A stretch of DNA of 64,000 nucleotides from a bacterium (lineage in GTDB: Bacteria > Zixibacteria > MSB-5A5 > WJJR01), in contig JAKAKI010000072.1 of NCBI GenBank assembly GCA_021813505.1, forward strand, positions 62,001 through 126,000, written 5' to 3'. Shown piece after piece: positions 33,635-44,100 of the stretch. How positions within the stretch are numbered: the first letter of the stretch is position 1; every line of letters starts with the position of its first letter. A model generated the notes under the pieces. That model did no database searches and had not been told where the DNA came from. It saw nothing but the letters and a program-made list of their open reading frames with translations. A program made the position numbers and the translations under genes.

Positions 33635-36600
33635 ATGAAGAGACTGGTCATGTTGACAGCAGCTATAGGGTTGCTCTGCTGCGCGCAAACGTCTGGCAGT
33701 ACGAAAAGCCTTGGCCTCTTGGTCCGAAACGCCTCGGCGTTGGACACCGAAGAACGCGCGGCTTACGAGTTCGCGGCAGCCCATGGTTTCACCGTCACGA
33801 GGATTGACGCGGCGATGATCCAGAGCAATCCGGCGGTCCTTGATGAGGTTCAAGGCTTCTGGGCCGACAACGGCAGCGAGCCAGTCGAGTTCAATAATCC
33901 CAGCGTTAGCAAGCCGCTCTTGGACGCCATCAACTCCGGCAAGGGGATTCTCTTTCGCCAGTTTGGTGGCTTCGTCGGCCAATACCTGCGATTGGGGAAA
34001 GCGACGACGGGGACGTGGTACCCCGTCTACGCTGACGCAGAGTACTTCGTACAGGCGCAATCATCGCACCCGGTCTTCCAGGGGATACCAACATGGCTTG
34101 ATCACGCACTTCCGAACAAACCAGAACAACTCATCGAGCGCGTGCACCCTGGTCGCCGGACAGGGGCCGGGATAGACTTGTCGGATGCGCAAGGGTTCGA
34201 GATCACCAAGATTGTCGAGGCGTGGAGTCTCACTGGTCACGATCTGCAGCGGGGTGTGTATGTGTCTGAGAAAAGGGTTGGCCAGGGAGTAGCATTGTTT
34301 CTCCCAGTGAACGGCTTCACTGTGATGACGCTGGGGCCGGTTGGCGTGACGATGTACGCCAACGCGCTCGACTACATATCCCGCCAAGTCTCGTCCGCGG
34401 CGCCGTGTGACGAGTTCGATGGAGCTTCGATGAGCACATCGATGTGGGAGGTTTCGGGCGAGTCATGGTCTCAAGCCGGCGGTCAGATCACTGGCTATTG
34501 GGATGTGAGAGATCCTCATGCGGATCAAGCAAATCTGCTCCTGGCCCCCAGTCAGCAGCCTGCCGGTGACTACACGTTTGAGGCTGATATGGTGATGCAG
34601 CCGGGGTGGTATGGCCACCGAATTGTTCTGTGGCACTCCCCGGGGAACAAGTACAACATCTGGTACCATGGTGGCGGGCAAGGAGTCGGTGTCGAGGTGA
34701 AGCAAAACGGTGGGATCTACAATCGTACGGGTCAGGAAGCTACCGGGTTGTCCTACTTTGACGCGACCGCCGGCGCCGTTGCCCACGCGAAGGTTGTGAA
34801 AGCGGGGAATCGCTTTACCTTCTTTCTTAATGGGAATGAATTGTTCACCCTGGTGGAATCTATCTGGAATGGTGATGTCAGAATCGGCATTGGCTCCTAC
34901 GGCTATGCCGCCTACACTCGGGCGTGCGTGACCCACACCGCACCTCTGTCACTTGAGATTCTCTCCTTGTACTGTGAAGTGAACGGGCGGGCTCTTCCCG
35001 TCATCGCCTTCAATGCGTTGAAAGACGCAATTCTTCACGTAGTCGTGTCAAATACAGGCACGGCCTCAGTTAGCGGTACGCTGGAGTTCGCTGTCGAGGA
35101 CATTACGGGCTGCAGCGAAACCAGCGCCCTGACCAGGCGTAGCGCGTCCTTTCAGCAGCCATTCGTCAGCGGCGTCACGAACTTTGCCCTGGAGGTGCGT
35201 TCCATCCTAACCCAGGGGTGGGAGGCTCAGGTGACCTTTGGCAATAAGACATTCGAGGGCAGAAAGGTGAAGTTCACTGCTCACCTTGCCCAAGGCTCTG
35301 ATGTCCAGACAACAGCTACCAACGGAGCTTGGGGAAAACTCGTCGGCGAATTCCACGACCTCTTCAATCAGATCCTCAGCTGGTTCGGGAGCACAGGAAA
35401 TGACCTCACCCGAAATGCCGCGCCTGGATCGGAGAGATCTACTGTTGTTCTGTTTGACAAATGGGGGCTGCCGGGCTGGACCTGGACAATCCGGGACGTT
35501 TACTATTCTGGTAGCAACAAGGAACCCGCCAAGTTCTGGAATGATGCGCAGGCCAAAGGCGAGGTTCTTAACACCTATTCGGACTTGGCGAGTCTTGGTT
35601 TCAACACCGTACTCTTGGGCGAGTATTATGAACCCGATGAACCAGGAGTATATTTGAATGACGATCTCACCGGATTTGTCGGCCTAATCTCCCGGGTTAC
35701 GGGTACAAACCCGGGTGGTTTCACTTTCCCCGCGAATAGCTACGCGCTACCCCCCAAGGGGATAACGGCGAGCCAAATTAAGAGCACCATCGACAATATC
35801 CGGAAGTCTGGCATATCCCACGTACTTGCCTACGCTGCCCCTGCGGACTTGGCCCATGCGGCAGTAGCGCTACCCGGTACTTATCGACCTGAGAACGCAG
35901 CTAAGTGCGACAACTCCCCCGCGCCATTGAGGCTCTTGGAGACGAGCAACCTGCGCACTGCGTACGATTGCGCCTTCTTCTCCCAGTGCAATAGCACAAC
36001 GGAAATGCAACCCGCATGTTCTAAGCTGGAATTATCATCTCTCGACAAGACAGCTCAAGTCGATTGCGCCCTTTTCGATATCATGCGCTTGTTGCAGAAG
36101 CCTTTGTACTTGAGCGAAGGAGCCGGCTACGTACCCAACTTCGAGAATAGCTATAACAGCACCGTCGCAACAGACCTAGCTGAAGCCGGCGAAACCTATG
36201 GCTTCGACGGATTCTTGATTGATGATATGGGGCGTTTCCGAGAGGTGTTCGACGCGGACTGCCTTTGGTTGATGCAACGATTGCTACAGCCTGATATTGT
36301 GGCGTCCGTTCTTCAGAGCAAGCTGGGCGGAACGCCGGGGTTGTTCGATGCGAGTCAAAATGAGGGGCTGCCGGAACCAGTGCGTCAACAGGTTGAGAAT
36401 CTGATCAATGGCATCCAGGCAGTCAAGACGGGAGCCAGCACGGGGCTACAGCAATTGCAAGATTGGTACAAGAGAAGGGAGGGGGAAGACCTCACGGAGA
36501 AACTGAATAGGTTCCGATTGACGAAGGAAGACATTAGTTCGCCCTTGTATCCAACTGTCGATCGCTGCAACCCACCCATCAACTGGTATGCGATTTCTGA

Positions 36601-37426
36601 TTTAGCGTGGCAGATACGGAACGCCGTGAAATCGCTGAAGAATGGGGGAAGAGAAAAGATCATAGTCTCATCGGATTACTATACACACCAAGGATGGGAG
36701 TCGCAGCCATATTGCGAAGACGTCTATGCATCAGACAAGGCGCCGATCTACTCCGTGCACTGGGCCAATTTGGCGTTGGCGGCAAAGGAGTCGACTCTGA
36801 AGCCGGTGCGGACCGATCTCATGCATGCGAAGTTGCTTGCCCCATTGATGCTAACCAGGCAGAGAGAAAAGCTGTTTGAGATCGCGATGGGGTTGGCTTG
36901 GAGTCAAGGAGCATACGTGCAGTTCGGGCGCGACGATGTGCTGGAGAATAGATTGCTCTTCAAACAATGGAACTGGTTCAAGCAAGAACACGAAGGCCTC
37001 TTCGCTCCTGGTCAGGAAGCTGAGGCTTCTACCCATGAGCAGATCTGGCATCCCCTCAGACCGGAGCTTGGTTCCCCACCTTTCACAATCGAGTCAAGCG
37101 ACGGTAGGCCGCTGCGGCTTGAGTATGGGCTGGGGAACGTCGTCCCCATCGCCTACAAACAGTCTATCGAGGGAGGCAAGCGCCAGCGGTTCATTCTGTT
37201 CCTCACAAACACTTACAACGATGATCGGGGATTGTCTGTGTCATTTGATCCGCCTTCTGGGAAGCTGGAGTCTGTAGCCGTCCACAATCTCAAGGGCTCT
37301 GAGATTGAGAACCCGATCGAGGCCAGTCCACAGGACGTCCAGATAACGGTAAGGTCGTTTTGCGTTCTGGAATATGTGGTGCGAATTTCCGACACCGTCA
37401 AATCGGTAGCATTGGTGAAACAGTGA
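33635..37426 (+). CDS. Large secreted multidomain protein, possible glycoside hydrolase
   Basis: 1,263 residues; ATG 33635 is favoured over 33629 because GGGGAG is then 7 nt away. After a signal peptide (MKRLVMLTAAIGLLCC) come a flavodoxin/ThuA-like domain (about 25-245), a concanavalin-type lectin or DUF1080-like sandwich (about 250-430, 'GDYTFEADMVMQPGWYGHRIVLWHS' style), a beta region, and a C-terminal half that looks like a TIM barrel ('YGFDGFLIDDMGRF', 'FNTVLLGEYYEPDEPG', 'VSSDYYTHQGWE'), as in some glycosidases. Not firmly assigned. First gene after the sigma-54 promoter; overlaps the next gene by 4 nt. Confidence 0.6.
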   Translation: MKRLVMLTAAIGLLCCAQTSGSTKSLGLLVRNASALDTEERAAYEFAAAHGFTVTRIDAAMIQSNPAVLDEVQGFWADNGSEPVEFNNPSVSKPLLDAINSGKGILFRQFGGFVGQYLRLGKATTGTWYPVYADAEYFVQAQSSHPVFQGIPTWLDHALPNKPEQLIERVHPGRRTGAGIDLSDAQGFEITKIVEAWSLTGHDLQRGVYVSEKRVGQGVALFLPVNGFTVMTLGPVGVTMYANALDYISRQVSSAAPCDEFDGASMSTSMWEVSGESWSQAGGQITGYWDVRDPHADQANLLLAPSQQPAGDYTFEADMVMQPGWYGHRIVLWHSPGNKYNIWYHGGGQGVGVEVKQNGGIYNRTGQEATGLSYFDATAGAVAHAKVVKAGNRFTFFLNGNELFTLVESIWNGDVRIGIGSYGYAAYTRACVTHTAPLSLEILSLYCEVNGRALPVIAFNALKDAILHVVVSNTGTASVSGTLEFAVEDITGCSETSALTRRSASFQQPFVSGVTNFALEVRSILTQGWEAQVTFGNKTFEGRKVKFTAHLAQGSDVQTTATNGAWGKLVGEFHDLFNQILSWFGSTGNDLTRNAAPGSERSTVVLFDKWGLPGWTWTIRDVYYSGSNKEPAKFWNDAQAKGEVLNTYSDLASLGFNTVLLGEYYEPDEPGVYLNDDLTGFVGLISRVTGTNPGGFTFPANSYALPPKGITASQIKSTIDNIRKSGISHVLAYAAPADLAHAAVALPGTYRPENAAKCDNSPAPLRLLETSNLRTAYDCAFFSQCNSTTEMQPACSKLELSSLDKTAQVDCALFDIMRLLQKPLYLSEGAGYVPNFENSYNSTVATDLAEAGETYGFDGFLIDDMGRFREVFDADCLWLMQRLLQPDIVASVLQSKLGGTPGLFDASQNEGLPEPVRQQVENLINGIQAVKTGASTGLQQLQDWYKRREGEDLTEKLNRFRLTKEDISSPLYPTVDRCNPPINWYAISDLAWQIRNAVKSLKNGGREKIIVSSDYYTHQGWESQPYCEDVYASDKAPIYSVHWANLALAAKESTLKPVRTDLMHAKLLAPLMLTRQREKLFEIAMGLAWSQGAYVQFGRDDVLENRLLFKQWNWFKQEHEGLFAPGQEAEASTHEQIWHPLRPELGSPPFTIESSDGRPLRLEYGLGNVVPIAYKQSIEGGKRQRFILFLTNTYNDDRGLSVSFDPPSGKLESVAVHNLKGSEIENPIEASPQDVQITVRSFCVLEYVVRISDTVKSVALVKQ

Positions 37427-38835
37427 CGGCGAGTGCATTTCGCAGACTTTGGAGACTTCGGACTATTCTCTCTTTCTGCGCTGCATTAGGTCCAGAGGTG
37501 TCTGCCAGCGTTGTAGGATACCATGAAACGCCTGGCCAATCATCGACACCTAGTGTCATGACGCTTATCGCAGCGCGGAATCGCTGCGGACCAGGCGAAA
37601 TTGTCGATTTCAGGTGCCATCTCAGGGACGCTAGCGGAAACGCTCTAGCGGGACGGAAGATCGCGTTTTCCTGGACTAATTCGGGCCTGCCGGACTCTGA
37701 TAGAGTTGCCGGGGCTGAGACTCGTGTAACGGATCAGTTTGGTGGATGTACCTTGATGTGGTTCTCCCAGTGGATGGCACTTACAGGGCGAGTCACGGCG
37801 ACAATCACAGCGGACTTCACAGGAGATGCGAGTCACGCGGCCGCCTCTGTCTCAGAAGATCTGTGGATCACGTCGCATGACGGGACAATGCATGTGAGGT
37901 TGTTCAAGGACTCTAATGGCAATGGTCATTGGGATGCGGGTATCGATCGATTGATTCCGAACGTTACGCTGACGATCTCGTCCAGCTATAACGAGTGGAC
38001 TCGGAAGGTGACCAGCACGACTGGTGAGTACGCTGTCCATCTGCTGCCGCAGTGCGCGTATGATCTGAGCGCCATCTTCGTCGAGAATGGGACGCGGTGC
38101 CAGATTGAGCGCTCCATCGACGCAAGTTCATTCTCAATTGCGAGGAATACTCCAGAAGTGGACGTTGGTCTAGCGTATCCCCAGCCGCGACCAAAAATCA
38201 GTGGGAATGTCTATTGGAACGGTGGAACTCAAGAGCCTGCGGCGGGAGTCGAGGTCGAGCTGTATAGCTTGCGAGGCACGTTGGTATTCTCAACAACGAC
38301 CAGTAGGGATGGTCGGTTTGTTATCCACGATATCCCCTTGGAGCAGTCTTTCCTAGCGTTGTTCACTGGGACCCATCCCTCTGGGAGGGCTTTGCGGAGG
38401 CTGGAGCGGGTGTCAGTAGGGTCGGCACTCGAAGTCCCCTCGGTGGTAGATCTGCACTACAGCGACTGGCTGCGAGCTTACGCGCAAGCCGAGCGCTGCT
38501 TGGAAGGGACACTGAATCCCTCGCTCCAGTGCCTCGACTCGTCCATGCTTAAGTTCATGAGTGAAGTTCCAGGTGGCTGTGCGGTTTCCAGTGTTGAGGA
38601 CTTGTGCAGTTTCATCGACGATCTTATCCTGAGGGTCGCTGGCGCTGGAGACCTTGGACAGGCGACCACGTCCGCGGACGATGTTTTGTCGTCCGTGACA
38701 AGTTGTATTCTCTTTAACGTGTGCGCAGGGATTGGTGATGATGATCCTGCATGCTCCGAAATACGGGCGGCAGTGCAGCGCATCTTGGACCTTCCTGGCA
38801 TTCAAAGATTGTTCATGAGTTGTCTGTACGAGTGA
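37423..38835 (+). CDS. Secreted beta-sandwich (Ig/SdrD-like) protein
   Basis: 470 residues from GTG 37423, overlapping the previous stop as GTGA, so translation is coupled; the longer ORF-track start would overlap more. A signal-like N-terminus (LWRLRTILSFCAALGPEVSAS) is followed by an Ig-like domain ('PGEIVDFRCHLRDASGNALAGRKIAFSW'), two carboxypeptidase-regulatory/SdrD-type domains ('RLFKDSNGNGHWDAGIDRLI', 'AAGVEVELYSLRGTLVFS') and a Cys-rich helical end. Probably a structural or adhesive surface protein made with its upstream neighbour. Confidence 0.65.
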   Translation: MTASAFRRLWRLRTILSFCAALGPEVSASVVGYHETPGQSSTPSVMTLIAARNRCGPGEIVDFRCHLRDASGNALAGRKIAFSWTNSGLPDSDRVAGAETRVTDQFGGCTLMWFSQWMALTGRVTATITADFTGDASHAAASVSEDLWITSHDGTMHVRLFKDSNGNGHWDAGIDRLIPNVTLTISSSYNEWTRKVTSTTGEYAVHLLPQCAYDLSAIFVENGTRCQIERSIDASSFSIARNTPEVDVGLAYPQPRPKISGNVYWNGGTQEPAAGVEVELYSLRGTLVFSTTTSRDGRFVIHDIPLEQSFLALFTGTHPSGRALRRLERVSVGSALEVPSVVDLHYSDWLRAYAQAERCLEGTLNPSLQCLDSSMLKFMSEVPGGCAVSSVEDLCSFIDDLILRVAGAGDLGQATTSADDVLSSVTSCILFNVCAGIGDDDPACSEIRAAVQRILDLPGIQRLFMSCLYE

Positions 38836-38952
38836 TACCGAGGACGGTGTTCCGTGGAGGAGGATCAAGGAATAAACTGGACGATGTTGTTGGTAGTTCG
38901 ACCGGGTGTCCTCCCATTGTCATTCCGTCACTGCTTCTGAGGAGGATTGCGC

Positions 38953-39258
38953 ATGTCCCTCAAGTGCGAGATCTGTGGTCTTTGTGATGAACGAAGCATG
39001 TTGCAGCAGGTCATTTCGACCGGAAAGAGAACCTATTGGGTTCGGCAGTGCAGGCAATGCAAGTTGGTCTACTGTTCGGACTGTGGTGTGTTCGCCAAGG
39101 GGACAAGGAAGACGGTATTCGGATTGGCAGCGTTTGGTGGTCGTAGTGTTGCCGACAAGGTTGAGTGTCCCAAATGTAACCAAGATGGCTGGCGGGGCGA
39201 CGGCAGAATGCCAGGGTTTGACGCCGATGGTGCGTTTGTCGGTTGGAGGCGAGCTTAG
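38953..39258 (+). CDS. Small zinc-ribbon protein
   Basis: 101 residues from ATG 38953 with GGAGGA 6 nt upstream; the ORF-track start two codons earlier is a TTG. Cysteine pairs CEICGLC, CRQCKLVYCSDC and CPKCN suggest two or three zinc ribbons. No signal peptide. Function not recognised; it could be a nucleic-acid or protein-interaction adaptor. Confidence 0.65.
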   Translation: MSLKCEICGLCDERSMLQQVISTGKRTYWVRQCRQCKLVYCSDCGVFAKGTRKTVFGLAAFGGRSVADKVECPKCNQDGWRGDGRMPGFDADGAFVGWRRA

Positions 39259-39431
39259 CCGAACGAATCTTGTGAAAGCAGATGTTAGCAGAATCAGTGG
39301 GAAGTGCTGATTGTGGCGAACGCGGGGCCGGTGTTTGGGAGACGCTCTCAGAGGTCAGAGAGACGCGAGAACGCAGCAATTTGGATCCGAGGACGATTAT
39401 GATCGACTGCTCAGACAGGAGGAGGTACACG

Positions 39432-40925
39432 ATGAATTGTCGAACAACAGTTTCAATCGTCGGAAGACTTGTCTTCTTGGGGATGGCCATCAGTTTGACC
39501 AATCCAACCGCAAGCAACGCCCAGCAATCGCATGCAAACATCATCGATCAAGATAGGCACGTTGGATGGACAGGCAGCACGAACTGGGGAAACGTGTACA
39601 GACTTACTTTGAAAGGTTACCGACCAGGGCATCGGTACATTGTCCGGTCGCGTGGGTTTATCGATGGAATGAATGGCACTTCGCGCGGCGAGGTCACGAT
39701 GGGACGTCAAGGGATGCTTCCTAATGGAAGCACAACCTGGGATAATAACTCATTGACGCGCGTATCGGGGGTTGGCGCACCAGCTGATGTACATACCTGG
39801 TCTAAGCCGGTAGAGGACTGGGCCAAGCGCCAAACGTCGAGTCCCATTGAGTGGGATGTAACAAACTACATCAGCCAAGATGGCACGTACCTTGTGACGT
39901 GGACCTATACGGGTGATGTTGCGGGCTGTGGCATCTTCGTAACCTCTGTCGACCTTCTGACGATAGATTCGGCGGGCATAGCTACATCGCTGCGAGCCCC
40001 GAGCAATCTGCGTGCCAGAGTCGAGAACAGACCCTGCGTAAAGCTGACGTGGAAGAACAACGATCCAAACGCTTCTGGTTTTGAGATCGGAAGATCGGAC
40101 GGCGACACCCTCTGGTTTGCGCAAATCGATTCGATCCCGAGGGGAAAGACACTCTACCGCGACACGATGCCAGCGGAGGGCATGAATTACTACAGGGTGA
40201 GGGCCGTTGGGCAGAGCGATTTCTCGCCGTACTCGAATATTGCCAGCGCAAATGTGCCCCCGGCCCCTCAAGTACCACTGCCACCGCCTCCCGGGAACCT
40301 ACATGCTCAGTTCCAAGCACCCTTGCAAGTCGCTCTCGCGTGGGTGAACAACGATCACGATGGCGGAACGCGGTCTTTTCGCGTTGAGCGCCGTGACGCT
40401 GGTGGTCTCTTTGCTCAAAGAGCCGAGGTCCTCGCCAGTCAGACGAGCTACATTGACACTGTTCCCACACGGGGGGCGCTCTATTTCTACCGTGTCAGAG
40501 CTGTCGGCGGTAGCGGTACATCGGCCTACGCAACTGACAGCGTAAGCGTGCCCGCAGCACTTGACCTCTCTGGCGATTGGGACATCAACTACGATGATGT
40601 AAACAACCCGCAGTCGCAATGGGCTGGCTTGATGCAGCTCATTAAGATTCAGGGTGGCGCTGGCACTTACAGCGGGCAGTTCAAGTGGTCTCACAACAGA
40701 ATCACAGGTCAGAGGACCGATCCATCTGTTGATGGCCCGCTCAGTGCCACGGTCAACGGAACACAGATAAGTATTGTGCGGATACATCCGAAGTTCCCTG
40801 CAGTCTTGGACGGGAGCGTTGATGCCGGAGGGTTGTCCATGACAGGACATGGAACGGAGACTTGGGTTCAGGAGGGAAACAAGAAGATCGCCATCGCCTG
40901 GAGTGCGAAAAAGAGGCATCGGTAA
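39432..40925 (+). CDS. Secreted protein with fibronectin type III domains
   Basis: 497 residues from ATG 39432 (GGAGG 6 nt upstream); the ORF-track start is 50 codons earlier without a signal. A signal peptide (VGRLVFLGMAISLTNPTASNA) precedes a first beta domain (about 28-180), then two fibronectin type III-like modules ('APSNLRARVENRPCVKLTWKN' ... 'YYRVRAVGQSDFSPYSN'; 'PPGNLHAQFQAPLQVALAWVN' ... 'YFYRVRAVGGSGTSAY') and a C-terminal domain opening 'LSGDWDINYDD'. Related in design to the protein at 42167-43279. Confidence 0.75.
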   Translation: MNCRTTVSIVGRLVFLGMAISLTNPTASNAQQSHANIIDQDRHVGWTGSTNWGNVYRLTLKGYRPGHRYIVRSRGFIDGMNGTSRGEVTMGRQGMLPNGSTTWDNNSLTRVSGVGAPADVHTWSKPVEDWAKRQTSSPIEWDVTNYISQDGTYLVTWTYTGDVAGCGIFVTSVDLLTIDSAGIATSLRAPSNLRARVENRPCVKLTWKNNDPNASGFEIGRSDGDTLWFAQIDSIPRGKTLYRDTMPAEGMNYYRVRAVGQSDFSPYSNIASANVPPAPQVPLPPPPGNLHAQFQAPLQVALAWVNNDHDGGTRSFRVERRDAGGLFAQRAEVLASQTSYIDTVPTRGALYFYRVRAVGGSGTSAYATDSVSVPAALDLSGDWDINYDDVNNPQSQWAGLMQLIKIQGGAGTYSGQFKWSHNRITGQRTDPSVDGPLSATVNGTQISIVRIHPKFPAVLDGSVDAGGLSMTGHGTETWVQEGNKKIAIAWSAKKRHR

Positions 40926-41158
40926 ACCGCCGCCACAACCCTAGATGAGGCTTGCGTGCCGATCGGCAAGCCATCAGGGCGAAATCCAGCTTAGTTCATG
41001 GTTCATCGTCGAGAGAACAATACGGCCACTGATGTTGTTCGTGTTTCAAGGAGTACTGGTGAGTCTGAGGGAGAACAATCCGAAATTGTCGCGCAAGGCT
41101 AGATGAATTGTAGCGACGAGTGTTTCGTTCTGATGTGGCTGCTGAGAGGGGAAAAGAC

Positions 41159-41377
41159 ATGAATTGGGTAGTTCCGTTGTTCATTCTCGGAGTTGTCGTT
41201 GTAGCTATCGGGAGATTCGTTTCTGGTGCCCGTCACTTAGGGCAAATGAGAGACGCGGTCAAATCACATTCTGGGCATACTCAGGGCGATCTCAACGCCG
41301 TGTCGGTGATGCGGTGGCTGTGGGCGTTGCCCGTGATTCTCGTTGTGCTCTTGGCCCTTTCGTCTGTGTGCAAGTAG
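41159..41377 (+). CDS. Small two-helix membrane protein
   Basis: 72 residues from ATG 41159 (GAGAGGGG upstream). Two hydrophobic helices, 'VVPLFILGVVVVAIGRF' and 'WLWALPVILVVLLALSSV', flank a hydrophilic loop. No family recognised. It sits 47 nt before the lipoprotein gene. Confidence 0.55.
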   Translation: MNWVVPLFILGVVVVAIGRFVSGARHLGQMRDAVKSHSGHTQGDLNAVSVMRWLWALPVILVVLLALSSVCK

Positions 41378-41423
41378 CTTCGAGAGCATAAGAGCAGGGT
41401 GTGACTGCAGGGAGGGAGGTGCG

Positions 41424-42011
41424 ATGAAGATTTGTATTAGAGGCGAGTATCATGGTGCGAAGGAGCGCCGTGGAACCGGGGAAGGTTTGCAGAGTCGAAG
41501 GCCTGCTATTATCGCGCTCGTGCTTCTGTCTGGGATTTTGGTTTCATCATGCGGTCGTGGACAGGGAAGAAGTTCTTTCTGGACCGCTTACGAAGCTCAG
41601 TGCAAAGGCGACTTCGACACCTTTACCCGGTATAACCTGTACATCCAGTTCCTCAGTTCCGCCGGAAGCACTCAGGCTGCCCGAAACGTTTTTGAAAGCG
41701 GACGATACATGCGCGGCTGCAAGGAGGGGGCGTCCGTTAGCGACGTAATGCCACCCAATCATCTCCGTGTCACCGGCCTGAGCTATGTCCGCACAATCCC
41801 GAATTACCGTGTCGACATGCTGGGTGGTTTCACGACTGTTGCAGAGGAGTACAACAGCAGCGTCGTGACAGATTATGCCAAGCAGACTGTGCCGGTGCAG
41901 ATGATCCTGGTGACATCGGAGATGAAGGCACAGTTCCCATGGCTGGTATCTGAAGTGGGCGACTGGATCCAGGACCTGCCTTCCGGAGGAAAGACTTCTG
42001 AAGTGAACTGA
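41424..42011 (+). CDS. Putative lipoprotein
   Basis: 195 residues from ATG 41424 with a strong GGGAGGGAGG site. A hydrophobic segment ends in the lipobox-like LVSSCGRG (Cys at about 41), after an unusually long charged N-region. The mature part is unrecognised ('YEAQCKGDFDTFTRYNLYIQF'). Probably anchored in the outer or inner membrane as part of the exported-protein cluster. Confidence 0.6.
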   Translation: MKICIRGEYHGAKERRGTGEGLQSRRPAIIALVLLSGILVSSCGRGQGRSSFWTAYEAQCKGDFDTFTRYNLYIQFLSSAGSTQAARNVFESGRYMRGCKEGASVSDVMPPNHLRVTGLSYVRTIPNYRVDMLGGFTTVAEEYNSSVVTDYAKQTVPVQMILVTSEMKAQFPWLVSEVGDWIQDLPSGGKTSEVN

Positions 42012-42166
42012 CACTGTTGAATGATCGTGCGCACAAAGACTCAGGACAGCATAGCCAGGGACATGAGAGACGCTCTGGACAGGAGTGGATCGCAAGCGGA
42101 CTGGTTGGGGCAGTGTTCTAGTGAGAATCATTGAGACCGTTTACCTAATACCCGAGGAGGCAAGGA

Positions 42167-43279
42167 ATGACGAGGCTTTTTCAACACTCGCGCCAACTGG
42201 CACTGGCAGCAGCGGTTGCTCTTTTTCTTCCGTTGCCAAGTAGCGGACAGCAACCCACCCAAGGCCAAATGAACCCGGTGACCGCCGCACCGAGCAACCT
42301 TCGAGCTGCGAAGGAGAGCGGGCAAGCAGTACGATTGAACTGGAGCGATAATGCTCTGAATGCCTCCGGTTTCCGGATCGAGAGATCGACCAGCGACACA
42401 TTGAATTTCGGTCAAACTGGGACGACCGGCCACGACACCACGTGGTTCATTGATCCTTCTCCCACCCGAGGTGTCCTTACCTACTATCGCGTTCGGGCCG
42501 TCGGTCCAAGAGAGCTATCGTCCTACTCGAACATTGACAGCATCATGATTCCCCTAAGCATCGGGTACGCGGACGAAGTCATTGACACGCTGGTGTCCTC
42601 AAAATGGGAGTTCCTATCTTGCACTGACAATGGAAGGAATTGGCAAGGCATAGCAGAATTCAGATTTGCGGGGGATGGCCACCCGAGGCTCGCTGGCACC
42701 TTTGATTACAGCAACGCTCCCGATTGTCGTCATCGAGACTTAGTCAATGTCCGAGTGCAGGACGGCGACGGGAGGATCCTGTTTACAGAGCATTGCCCTA
42801 GCTCTGGCCAGGACATCAGCGACTACACACTCAAGATGAATGCCCGGAGGGACAGCCTCCTCGGATCGCTTGTCTGGCAGGGACAGACGCATGATTTCAG
42901 GGCGCGGCGGGAACCCTACGTAGTTGCAGACTGCTTCCCAGGAACTTGGGAGTTAGAGGGGAAGGTAGGGCAGAGGATTTACCACGGGCTTCTGAATCTC
43001 CGGCAGGATGGGGGCAAGTTGGAGGGAACGTACTTGACTTGGGAAGAAGGACTAAATGCGGTTCCCTACCACTCCGAAGGCGATGTGGTAGGGAGCGTTT
43101 CGGGGGCAGGGGAACTTAGCTTTACGCGGACAGTGACTAAGGGAGGGGGAATCGGCACTGTCCAGACTTTCAGCGGGCTTGTTAGAATGAACGATTGTTT
43201 TCTAACGATCACGTGGATTACACACAATGGACAACAGCCACCGGTGAACCTCACTCTAAGTGGCTCTCGAAAGAACTAG
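42167..43279 (+). CDS. Secreted fibronectin type III-like protein
   Basis: 370 residues, ATG 42167 after GAGGAGGCAAGGA. A signal peptide (QLALAAAVALFLPLPSSG) is followed by a fibronectin-type module ('APSNLRAAKESGQAVRLNWSDNALNASGFRIERS' style, 'YYRVRAVGPRELSSYSN') and a C-terminal beta domain with two similar halves ('FPGTWELEGKVGQRIYHG', 'SSKWEFLSC'). Homologous in its Fn3 part to 39432-40925, so the two are probably paralogues. Confidence 0.7.
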   Translation: MTRLFQHSRQLALAAAVALFLPLPSSGQQPTQGQMNPVTAAPSNLRAAKESGQAVRLNWSDNALNASGFRIERSTSDTLNFGQTGTTGHDTTWFIDPSPTRGVLTYYRVRAVGPRELSSYSNIDSIMIPLSIGYADEVIDTLVSSKWEFLSCTDNGRNWQGIAEFRFAGDGHPRLAGTFDYSNAPDCRHRDLVNVRVQDGDGRILFTEHCPSSGQDISDYTLKMNARRDSLLGSLVWQGQTHDFRARREPYVVADCFPGTWELEGKVGQRIYHGLLNLRQDGGKLEGTYLTWEEGLNAVPYHSEGDVVGSVSGAGELSFTRTVTKGGGIGTVQTFSGLVRMNDCFLTITWITHNGQQPPVNLTLSGSRKN

Positions 43280-43400
43280 CCGACGCGTGCAAGGAGAAGA
43301 CTAAGCGTGCCGAGCCGGTTCTCGATTGCAGAGGCGATGGTCGCAGTGAGTTTGGTTGAAGGGTGGGAAGAGTCCTCAGTTCGGAAGATGAGTTAGCAAC

Positions 43401-43856
43401 ATGCGGGACCCTTTGTTGGAATCACGTGAGTTCTACGAAGTGCTGAGGCGCGAAGTCGTCCCCTGCATGACCTTGGTTCACATCACGGACGATGGCAGTC
43501 TTTACTACTGGCCGGGTTTTGTTAGCTTGTGGACACTGGTTGGGTTCGATTTCGTGGTTGTCGCATATTGCTGGCGCGAAGGACAGGAGGGCATGCGTCA
43601 AGCGAGTCGTCGGTGGCGTGAAGCTATCCGTGATCCCAGAAAGATGAAACTGGCATCTGGACATCTCGTTTACATGGCGTCGTTGGATGCCGAACGGGAC
43701 CGCTTGCAAGTGCAGTACGCAGTTCCCGGTGACTGGATGGGCGTCTACTCCCATGTCAAAGAATCAAGACTTCATCGGCTCCTCTACGAGCTCCCTCCTG
43801 CATGGCCGGAAGAGTACAGGGCAAGGATTGAGGAATTGAATCGCGATCGCGCGTGA
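43401..43856 (+). CDS. Hypothetical protein
   Basis: 151 residues with no signal peptide, unrecognised. It is rich in Arg/Glu and aromatic residues ('MGVYSHVKESRLHRLLYELPPAWPEEY'). Last gene of the plus-strand cluster, 121 nt after the Fn3 protein. The ribosome site is weak. Real coding is likely from length and codon use, but function is unknown. Confidence 0.5.
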   Translation: MRDPLLESREFYEVLRREVVPCMTLVHITDDGSLYYWPGFVSLWTLVGFDFVVVAYCWREGQEGMRQASRRWREAIRDPRKMKLASGHLVYMASLDAERDRLQVQYAVPGDWMGVYSHVKESRLHRLLYELPPAWPEEYRARIEELNRDRA

Positions 43857-44100
43857 GCCCTGATTCTACTGGCGCGCCGCAACCTGTCTGACATTGCCCA
43901 ACTGAACTGGTTATCTGCCACAAGCCTCTGATCCAAGGTCGGTTCGTCCTTTCGTAAGCTTCCCTGTCAAGTAGACAGTCCAAAAGTAGAGATCTCGGCG
44001 GCCTGCGCCTTGTGCATAACTGTCGCCGCTCCCCCGACATGGGAGTGGAGAGGCAACTACAAGAGAAGAAGGGTCCAATCAGTCGACACATTGTCGTTGT
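43857..44100. other. Gap between convergent gene clusters
   Basis: Nothing recognised before the second dispersed repeat begins at 44101. Convergent transcription ends here from both sides. Confidence 0.5.
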